The notes beneath the pieces are model-generated. The model was given only the letters and a program-made list of their open reading frames with translations, searched no databases and had not been told where the DNA came from. A program made the translations under genes and the position numbers. From an uncultured Clostridia bacterium (lineage in GTDB: Bacteria > Bacillota > Clostridia > Christensenellales > UBA1242), in NCBI GenBank assembly GCA_946635125.1, contig CAMPBB010000005.1, positions 1 through 11,596 on the forward strand: a DNA stretch of 11,596 nucleotides, written 5' to 3'. This document shows, one piece after another, positions 5,663-11,596 of the stretch (position 1 is its first letter; the number at the start of each line of letters is the position of its first letter).

Positions 5663-7492
5663 ATGATAAAAAATATTCAAATTTACAGTATTGGGAATAA
5701 TAAATTTTATCACAATACAATTGATTCAATTATCCCCATAAGCATATTTAAGGATTCAGTAGATGGTTTAAATCTTTCGATTAATGATAAAAAAAATATT
5801 ATAAAAGAATATGAAACATACAATATAGTTGCTGTTCAAAGATTTGTATACAACAAATTAAATGACACAAATTGTAATTACATTGGATTTATTCACGCAG
5901 ACAAATATTTCTGTTTTAATGAACAGCATAAAAAATTTTTTTATGATAGCATAAACGATAATGTTTTGTATCAAATAGGGACTACTGATAAAGAAATATG
6001 TAAGTATACTGAAAAATACGATATCATTTTACCTCAAAAAACATATATTAATAATAGCAACACAAAATTGTCCATTTATAACTATTTTAAAAATAGCCCT
6101 TCTTTTTTATATGAAGATATTAATCTGTTATCTAATATTATTATAAAACTTTATCCAAATTGTGAAAATATCGTACATTCAACATTAACAAGTAGTCAAT
6201 TATATCATTTTAACCAATTTATAATGCAAAAAGCACTATTTAAAAGATATTTTGATTGGATTTCACCTATTATAAATACTTTCATAAAGGAAAAACAAAT
6301 AAGCACTGACATATCCTATCCAGAAAGTAACTTAATGTACACAATCTATGAAATACTTTTAACAATTTATGTGAACAATTTAAAAAACAATAACCCAAAC
6401 TTACAAATAAAAGAACTACCTTTAGTTTTTTTTGAAGACAACACAAATCCATACTTATTACCTCTAAATCCAAATAAAATATGTATTTGTTTTGCTAGTG
6501 ATAATAATTATGCAAAACATTTGGGAATATCAATTCAATCAATAGTAGAAACCAGCAATTTAACTAATAAATATGATATTGTTGTCTTTGATAACAACAT
6601 CTCAACACATAATAAAGAGCTTTTATTAAAAACAGTTTCACAAACCAAAAATATTAGTATTAGGTTTATAAAAACTGCAAGTTATATCGCTGGGTTGAAT
6701 TTACATGAAAGAGATTACTGTAACACATCAACTTACTTAAGATTTATTATTTTAGACTTATTAAAACATTATAATAAAGCTATATATTTAGATTGCGATA
6801 TTATTGTCAATCATGATTTAGCAGACTTATATTCAATAGACATAGGAAATAACTATGTGGCTGCATGCCGAGATATTCCAATGTCTTCTAGATGTAACAG
6901 TCATAATAATGAAGGGAAAAAATACTATGACTATATAAAAAATGAATTAAAGTTAACAAATGTTTTTGATTATTTTTGTGCTGGTATTATGATTTTTAAT
7001 ATTAAAGAGATGTCAACAACAATATCCACAAAATATTTATTTGATATTGCTCTGTCAAAACCTTGGATATATCAGGATCAAGATGTTTTAAATATGGTAT
7101 GTAAAGATAAAGTGTATTTCCTTGATTTAAGATGGGACTGTTTCTCTTTTCATAAAGACTTTGATGAAAAAACAATGTTTTACAGTCCAAAATATCTAAT
7201 TGATGAATATCTTCAAGCAAAAAAAGACCCATATATAATTCACTATGCTGGGCAAATGCAACCTATTTATCAACCGGAAGTTACTCATAGTCAAATATAT
7301 TGGAACATTTTTAAAAAATCACCTTTCTATTTTGATATGATAATTGATTTAATCAAAACACAGCAAAAGGTGGGAAATTCAATTTACAAAAAACCAAGTT
7401 TGAAGGAAAAAATAAAAAATAAGTTTCCTCCAAACACATTCATTGGAAAAATGCTAAGAAAAATTGCATCTTTATTTAAAAGAAAAAAATAA
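5663..7492 (+). CDS. DUF4422-GT8 fusion glycosyltransferase
   Basis: A 609-residue protein with two parts. Residues 40-265 resemble DUF4422, a domain found in polysaccharide clusters: YIGFIHADKYFCF (73-85) in the place of the family's HYRRYF segment, YDIILPQKTYI (119-129), the YPNC region (164-167) and QFIMQKALFKRYFDWI (185-200). Residues 272-535 are a GT8 (LgtC-like, retaining) domain: ICFASDNNYAKHLGISIQSI (274-293), YLDCDIIV with the metal-binding D377-x-D379, DYFCAGIMIFNI (436-447), YQDQDVLN (470-477) and IIHYAG with H527. The C-terminal tail (586-609) is basic. No signal peptide or membrane helix is visible, so it probably acts on the cytoplasmic face of the membrane, using a nucleotide sugar; donor and acceptor are unknown. 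GGAGG nine bases before the ATG fixes the start. It is a single gene ended by a terminator. Confidence 0.88.
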   Translation: MIKNIQIYSIGNNKFYHNTIDSIIPISIFKDSVDGLNLSINDKKNIIKEYETYNIVAVQRFVYNKLNDTNCNYIGFIHADKYFCFNEQHKKFFYDSINDNVLYQIGTTDKEICKYTEKYDIILPQKTYINNSNTKLSIYNYFKNSPSFLYEDINLLSNIIIKLYPNCENIVHSTLTSSQLYHFNQFIMQKALFKRYFDWISPIINTFIKEKQISTDISYPESNLMYTIYEILLTIYVNNLKNNNPNLQIKELPLVFFEDNTNPYLLPLNPNKICICFASDNNYAKHLGISIQSIVETSNLTNKYDIVVFDNNISTHNKELLLKTVSQTKNISIRFIKTASYIAGLNLHERDYCNTSTYLRFIILDLLKHYNKAIYLDCDIIVNHDLADLYSIDIGNNYVAACRDIPMSSRCNSHNNEGKKYYDYIKNELKLTNVFDYFCAGIMIFNIKEMSTTISTKYLFDIALSKPWIYQDQDVLNMVCKDKVYFLDLRWDCFSFHKDFDEKTMFYSPKYLIDEYLQAKKDPYIIHYAGQMQPIYQPEVTHSQIYWNIFKKSPFYFDMIIDLIKTQQKVGNSIYKKPSLKEKIKNKFPPNTFIGKMLRKIASLFKRKK

Positions 7493-7521
7493 AAACAGCG
7501 CAAAACTTGGGCTGTTTTTTT
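7493..7521. terminator. Bidirectional intrinsic terminator between convergent genes
   Basis: AAACAGC (7493-7499) pairs with GCTGTTT (7511-7517) around an 11-base loop. On the plus strand the stem runs into T7515-7521, right after the stop of the GT8 gene. On the minus strand the same stem is followed by TTATTTTTT, so it also ends the V-ATPase operon, whose last stop is at 7523. One hairpin serves both transcripts. Confidence 0.85.
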
Positions 7522-7522
7522 G

Positions 7523-8146
7523 TTAGGACTTTTTTGTTTTTTTAATTGACTTTAATCTTGCAGTGTTTTCAAGTTCACTGTTTGAAAGTTTTTGCTCAAT
7601 CAGCTTTGACACACTTTCAAATTCTGGAATTAAAACATTTTCTAATGCCTTTGTTCTTCTTTTACACTTTTCAATTTCATCTGCCAAAATATAGGCGGTT
7701 TTTTCCAAATTTGCTAGGCTTATTATTTTGGGAAATAATTCAAAAAATTTTTCCATAACAATATCAAATTGATAACTTGAAGAAAGAGGAGAATAACAAG
7801 TTTCTTCTTGCATTTTGCTGGCAATTTCAATCTCTGGGCAAATTGCTCCAAGATTTGAAACTTGACTTAAATTGATTTTAACATTTTTGTTTTGAATGTT
7901 TAACAAAAATTCTGTTTCTTCCATCCCATTTGTTTGCAAAACAAAGTTAAAGCCTTCCAAAACTTTTTTTAATTCCTCTTCAACTTTCAGTCTTTCTTCT
8001 CGTGTTTGTTTAATCACTTTGTAAAAAAGTTTTATAAGCCCACTTGTTTTGTCTTTTAAAAGATCATGCCCCTTGTTTGCTGTTTTCAGTTTTTCACGAA
8101 CTTTTCTAAGTTCCATTCTGTTTGGACTTATGTTTAAATTTTCCAA
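7523..8146 (-). CDS. atpD: V/A-type ATPase subunit D (central rotor shaft)
   Basis: A 207-residue, mostly helical protein with the V-ATPase D signature. The N-terminus has ISPNRMELRKVREKLKTAN (6-24) and GHDLLKDK (26-33), and the C-terminal helix has CKRRTKALENVLIPEF (161-176). Subunit D forms the long coiled coil that turns inside the A3B3 head. The ORF starts with TTG at 8146: no ATG is nearby, and GGAGGAGAAG (8160-8151) lies just upstream within the end of the B gene. The gap to the B stop is one base, indicating translational coupling. It is the last gene of the operon before the shared terminator. The lysine-rich C-terminal end (IKKTKKS) is typical for the family. Confidence 0.95.
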   Translation of the reverse strand: MENLNISPNRMELRKVREKLKTANKGHDLLKDKTSGLIKLFYKVIKQTREERLKVEEELKKVLEGFNFVLQTNGMEETEFLLNIQNKNVKINLSQVSNLGAICPEIEIASKMQEETCYSPLSSSYQFDIVMEKFFELFPKIISLANLEKTAYILADEIEKCKRRTKALENVLIPEFESVSKLIEQKLSNSELENTARLKSIKKTKKS

Positions 8147-8147
8147 C

Positions 8148-9521
8148 TTACTTCTCCTCCAACAAAATGTCTAGGTGTTTATCTTTAATTCTTTTGAGTT
8201 CACTTCTTGGAAATTCTTTTAAAAGTGACCATGCAATGTTTAGCGTTTCATCAATGGTTCTGTTTTCATATTCACCCTGACAAACAAATTTTTCTTCAAA
8301 ATTATTTGCAAACTTCACATAATTTTTATCCATGTTTGAAATGGCATTTTCACCCAAAATTGTTGCAAGATTTTTTGCGTTTTTACCCCTTGAATATGCG
8401 TAAAACATTTGGTTTAAAAGGTCACTGTGATATGCTTTTGTTTTCCCTTCACCAATTCCCTTATCTTTAAGCCTTGAAAGCGAAGATAAAACATCAATTG
8501 GCGGGTATATTCCCTTTTTAAATAAATCTCTTGAAAGCATTATTTGCCCTTCTGTTATGTAACCCGTTAGGTCTGGAATTGGATGAGTTTTATCGTCATC
8601 TGGCATTGTTAAAATTGGAATTTGTGTTATGCTTCCTTTTTTCCCTTTAATTTTTCCAGCACGCTCATATAGGCTTGCAAAATCGGTGTACATATATCCC
8701 GGATATCCTCTTCTTGCTGGAATTTCATCTCTTGCACTTGAAATTTCTCTCAAACTTTCTGCATAGTTTGTGATATCGGTCATCACCACCAAAACTTGCA
8801 TATCAAGTTCATATGCCAAATATTCAGCAATGGTTAAACCAATTCTTGGAGCAGATATTCTTTCAACGCTTGATTCACTTGCAAGGTTTATGACAGACAC
8901 AGTGTTTTTAATTGCCCCAGTCTTTTTAAAGTCTTCCATAAAAAATGTTGCATCGTCATTTGAAATCCCCATTGCAACAAAAACAATTGCAAATTGTTCA
9001 TTATCTCCCAAAACTTTTGCTTGTCTAACAATTTGTGAAGCAAGCAAGTTGTGTGGAAGCCCGCTTGCCGAAAAAATTGGAAGCTTTTGCCCACGGACCA
9101 AAGTGTTTAAACCATCAATTGATGATATGCCTGTTTGAATGAATTGTTCTGGATAATCTCTTGCAACTGGATTTATTGGCCCCATGTTCACATCCAAAAA
9201 CTTGTCTGGAATGATTTTTGGTCCACCATCTCTTGGAATGCCAAGCCCGTTAAAAACTCTTCCAAGCATGTCTTTTGACACACCAACTTCAAGTCCTTTC
9301 CCCAAAAATCTTATTTTACTTTTTGAAATGTCCATGTTGTTTGAAGAATCAAAAAGTTCAACAATTGCCTTATTTTCAACAAGTTCCAAAACTTTCCCGT
9401 TTCTTTCATTTCCGTTTTGGTCCACAATTAAAGCAAGTTCACCAACGCCAACATCTTCAATATCTTCAACAATCATAATTGAGCCAACAACATCTTTTAT
9501 TGTTTTAAAATATTTTATCAT
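8148..9521 (-). CDS. atpB: V/A-type ATPase subunit B
   Basis: A 457-residue non-catalytic nucleotide-binding subunit of the A3B3 head. It has the beta-barrel N-terminus (1-75), the SASGLPHN segment (151-158) that replaces the P-loop in B subunits, [20 protein letters not shown] (231-250) followed by [11 protein letters not shown], the [18 protein letters not shown] segment (272-289) and [15 protein letters not shown] (347-361), whose R350 is the arginine that reaches the catalytic site of A. Length is normal for the family. The ATG overlaps the stop of the A gene by four bases (ATGA), and AGGAGG lies about seven bases upstream, so the start is secure. It assembles with A and turns D and F. 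No unusual residues were noticed. Confidence 0.97.
   Translation of the reverse strand: MIKYFKTIKDVVGSIMIVEDIEDVGVGELALIVDQNGNERNGKVLELVENKAIVELFDSSNNMDISKSKIRFLGKGLEVGVSKDMLGRVFNGLGIPRDGGPKIIPDKFLDVNMGPINPVARDYPEQFIQTGISSIDGLNTLVRGQKLPIFSASGLPHNLLASQIVRQAKVLGDNEQFAIVFVAMGISNDDATFFMEDFKKTGAIKNTVSVINLASESSVERISAPRIGLTIAEYLAYELDMQVLVVMTDITNYAESLREISSARDEIPARRGYPGYMYTDFASLYERAGKIKGKKGSITQIPILTMPDDDKTHPIPDLTGYITEGQIMLSRDLFKKGIYPPIDVLSSLSRLKDKGIGEGKTKAYHSDLLNQMFYAYSRGKNAKNLATILGENAISNMDKNYVKFANNFEEKFVCQGEYENRTIDETLNIAWSLLKEFPRSELKRIKDKHLDILLEEK
8151..8160 (-). promoter_or_regulatory. Ribosome binding site for subunit D, inside the B gene
   Basis: GGAGGAGAAG on the minus strand encodes the final Glu-Glu-Lys of subunit B and also serves as the Shine-Dalgarno sequence that decides the TTG start of subunit D four bases downstream. 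Confidence 0.8.
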
Positions 9522-11275
9522 TCCTCTTCCTCCTTGCTGTTTAAAGAAAGAAAATCACTGCTTATTTGACTTATTATTGTGTCAATTTTTTCCAATTCAT
9601 CTTCTTTTATGTATTTCATTTTTCCAATCAAAGACCTTGAAGGAATGCTTAATATTTGCTCATAAACCTTTCCACTTTCAACAGCCATGTAAGCAAGTTT
9701 TGCAAACTCACAAATGCATTTAAGCATTTTGTCTTGCTTCTTTAAACTTGAAAAAGTGTCTGTTTCATCAAAAGCATTTTGATGAAGATAATCTTCACGA
9801 ATTATTTGAGCAATTAAAAGAGTTGTTTTGTCTTTGTCTCCCAAAACATCAAATCCCATAAGTGACACAACATCATCAAGTTCTTTTTCTTCTTGCAAGA
9901 TTTTCATCACATAATTTTTCCTTTCCAAAAAATCATAAGACAAATTGTTTTGATAAAATCCTTTAAGATTTGGAACATAACTTGAATAACTAATTAGCCA
10001 ATCGATTGCGGGAAAGTGCCTTTTGTAAGCAAGGCTTGATGAAAGACCCCAAAACACTTTCACAATCCTTAAAGTTGCTTGTGAAACTGGTTCACTTAGG
10101 TCGCCCCCTTGAGGAGAAACTGCCCCAACACATGAAACAGAAGCATTTTCTCCACCAAGTGTTAAAACATTTCCTGCACGCTCATAAAAGCTTGCAAGCC
10201 TGCTTCCAAGATAAGCTGGATAGCCCTCTTCTCCTGGAATTTCTTCAAGCCTTCCGCTCATTTCTCTTAAAGCCTCAGCCCATCTTGAAGTTGAGTCTGC
10301 CATCACAATAACATTATATCCCATGTCTCGATAATATTCAGCAATTGTAATACCTGTGTAAATGCTTGCTTCTCTTGCTGCAACTGGCATGTCGGAAGTG
10401 TTTGCAACAAGAATTGTTTTTTCCATTAAAGGCCTGTTTGTTTTTGGGTCAATTAAAGTTGGAAATTCATTCAAAACATCTGTCATTTCATTTCCACGCT
10501 CTCCGCACCCAACATAAACAACAACATCGGCATCACACCACTTTGCTAGTTGATGCTGAACAACTGTTTTTCCACTTCCAAAAGGGCCTGGAATTGCCGC
10601 AACGCCACCACGAGCGAGTGGAAAAAATGTGTCGATAACTCTTTGACCTGTTGTTATTGGCTGAGAAACTTCAATTTTTTTCTTGATTGGTCTTTTTATT
10701 CTTATTGGCCAAAAAGAACTTAAACAAACATTAACAAACTGATTTTTTGTTTTAATTTTAACAACAACATCATTTATGTTAAATTCACCACGCTTTATTT
10801 GCGTTATTTTCCCAAAAACACCTTGAGGAACCAAAATTTTGTGTGTGATGATTTGGCTTTCCAAAACGCTACCCAAAACCTGCCCTTCACAAACTTCATC
10901 ATTAAGTTTTTTTAAGGGCGTGAATTTCCATTTCTTCTCTTCATTTAATGTTTGCGCGTCAACACCAGTTTTAATTCTGTCACCAACACTTTCATAAATG
11001 TTTTTAAGTGACCTTCCAATTCCATCTAAAACATTGCCAATAAGGCCTGGTCCAAGCTTGATTGAAAGAGGCTTTTGTGTGTTTTCAACAACATCGCCAA
11101 GTTTTAAACCATCTGTGTTTTCATAAACTTCAATTGATGCTTTGCTTCCGTGAATTTCAATTATTTCTCCAACAAGTTTTTTGTCAGACACCAAGCAAAC
11201 ATCAAAAAGTTTTGCTCCAACCATGTTGTCTGCAACAACAAGTGCTCCTGAAACTTTGATTATTTTTCCTTGCAT
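9518..11275 (-). CDS. atpA: V/A-type ATPase catalytic subunit A
   Basis: A 585-residue catalytic subunit that hydrolyses or makes ATP in the V1/A1 head. Numbering from the chosen ATG, the N-terminal barrel is followed by the A-subunit-specific insertion (about 100-180), the P-loop GPFGSGKT (230-237, K236), GCGERGNEM with the catalytic E259, [19 protein letters not shown] (322-340), [20 protein letters not shown] (349-368) and [16 protein letters not shown] (384-399). Length is normal and no intein is present. A TTG at 11305 would extend the protein by 10 residues into the F gene, but GGAGG sits five bases before the ATG at 11275, and residues [10 protein letters not shown] match the usual N-terminus. 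It overlaps the B start by four bases. Whether the enzyme moves protons or sodium cannot be told, since the K subunit is outside the window. Confidence 0.97.
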   Translation of the reverse strand: MQGKIIKVSGALVVADNMVGAKLFDVCLVSDKKLVGEIIEIHGSKASIEVYENTDGLKLGDVVENTQKPLSIKLGPGLIGNVLDGIGRSLKNIYESVGDRIKTGVDAQTLNEEKKWKFTPLKKLNDEVCEGQVLGSVLESQIITHKILVPQGVFGKITQIKRGEFNINDVVVKIKTKNQFVNVCLSSFWPIRIKRPIKKKIEVSQPITTGQRVIDTFFPLARGGVAAIPGPFGSGKTVVQHQLAKWCDADVVVYVGCGERGNEMTDVLNEFPTLIDPKTNRPLMEKTILVANTSDMPVAAREASIYTGITIAEYYRDMGYNVIVMADSTSRWAEALREMSGRLEEIPGEEGYPAYLGSRLASFYERAGNVLTLGGENASVSCVGAVSPQGGDLSEPVSQATLRIVKVFWGLSSSLAYKRHFPAIDWLISYSSYVPNLKGFYQNNLSYDFLERKNYVMKILQEEKELDDVVSLMGFDVLGDKDKTTLLIAQIIREDYLHQNAFDETDTFSSLKKQDKMLKCICEFAKLAYMAVESGKVYEQILSIPSRSLIGKMKYIKEDELEKIDTIISQISSDFLSLNSKEEEE

Positions 11276-11280
11276 GTTTT

Positions 11281-11285
11281 CCTCC
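11281..11285 (-). promoter_or_regulatory. Ribosome binding site deciding the subunit A start
   Basis: GGAGG on the minus strand, five bases before the ATG at 11275 and within the 19-base gap after the F stop. It rules in the internal ATG over the in-frame TTG at 11305, which has no comparable site. Confidence 0.85.
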
Positions 11286-11294
11286 TTCAATTTT

Positions 11295-11596
11295 TTATAT
11301 GTCAAGCCCCAAAGATGACCTTATTTTTTTGCTTAAATTTTTGTAAGAAAGTCCGCTTTCTCCTTTAAGTGATGGCAAGCACAAAATTATTGGATTTGTT
11401 TTGCTTTCGTAAAATTTTATGTCTTCTTCCAAAATTTTGGCAAGCGTTTCTGTTATTAACACAAGTTTGTGAGATGAAAAAACGCTTTTAATGTTTGTTT
11501 TTGCTTCTTCTTTTTTAAAAAAGAACATATCCGCCCCCAAACTTTTGAAAATTAAATAATCTTTTGAATCAAAAACAACAGCAATATCACTTTTCA
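11295..11596 (-). CDS. atpF: V/A-type ATPase subunit F (start codon cut by window edge)
   Basis: The minus-strand frame runs from the right edge, reading KSDIAVVFDSKDYLIFKSLG and on to a TAA at 11297-11295. The last two bases of the window give TG on this strand, so the start is almost surely ATG with only its A missing; the full protein would be 100 residues, the family's usual length. Subunit F has a small Rossmann-like fold: an N-terminal strand (DIAVVFD), a central KLVLITETLAKIL and PIILCLPSLKGESG near the C-terminus. It binds subunit D in the rotor and modulates ATPase activity. Position directly upstream of A, with a 19-base gap, matches the known F-A-B-D order. The assignment rests on position and these motifs together. 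Confidence 0.9.
   Translation of the reverse strand, partial: KSDIAVVFDSKDYLIFKSLGADMFFFKKEEAKTNIKSVFSSHKLVLITETLAKILEEDIKFYESKTNPIILCLPSLKGESGLSYKNLSKKIRSSLGLDI

Noticed and set aside
8770..9138. Plus-strand ORF of 122 codons antisense to subunit B
   Set aside because: It is a shadow of the well-supported B gene, with no recognisable domain or start signal.
9184..9723. Long plus-strand ORF of 179 codons antisense to subunits A and B
   Set aside because: It lies fully within conserved V-ATPase genes on the other strand. Its Ser/Phe/Pro-rich translation is what codon bias in the real genes produces in an antisense frame. No ribosome binding site was seen.
11276..11305. N-terminal extension of subunit A from TTG at 11305
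   Set aside because: It overlaps the end of subunit F, lacks a ribosome binding site and adds residues not typical of the family; GGAGG points to the ATG at 11275.

Overview
The window looks like a chromosomal segment of a low-GC, Gram-positive-type anaerobic bacterium (Bacillota, e.g. a gut Clostridia or Bacilli lineage). The basis is very AT-rich DNA, strong GGAGG-type ribosome binding sites, the standard stop codons, and a V/A-type ATPase operon in the F-A-B-D order known from Enterococcus and Clostridium. The assignment to phylum is inference; species cannot be read from the sequence.

Left part (1-633): the C-terminal end of a plus-strand protein entering from the left edge, possibly a surface-polysaccharide enzyme. 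It is followed by a bidirectional hairpin terminator and a short degenerate coding remnant on the minus strand. Next (634-2446) is a minus-strand group: a DUF3737 beta-helix protein and a small ABM-fold monooxygenase in one two-gene unit with its own promoter, preceded on the same strand by a Cys-type glutathione/thioredoxin peroxidase with its own terminator. These could serve redox or quinone stress, but only the peroxidase role is well founded.

Middle part (2563-7492): an 11-bp periodic T-tract array, then two large, divergently transcribed multidomain proteins of glycan type. On the minus strand is a 969-residue fusion of a degenerate GT2-like domain, a HAD domain and a COG5610-like C-terminal domain. 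On the plus strand is a 609-residue DUF4422-GT8 fusion. They share a 127-bp intergenic region with recognisable promoters in both directions. Both end in a basic tail that probably touches the membrane. The likely role is synthesis of a capsule, teichoic-acid-like or other cell-wall glycan, or protein glycosylation.

Right part (7493-11596): a bidirectional terminator separates the plus-strand glycosyltransferase from the distal end of a minus-strand V-type ATPase operon. Its genes run F (missing about one base of its start codon), A, B, D, tightly packed with overlaps or very short gaps. A and B form the catalytic head, D the rotor shaft and F the rotor-associated subunit; the membrane and stalk genes (I, K, E, C) should lie just beyond the right edge. 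No RNA gene, CRISPR array, insertion sequence or attachment site was recognised. I found no convincing wholly new system; the most unusual items are the two fused glycan enzymes, the 11-bp array and a possible frameshifted coding remnant.
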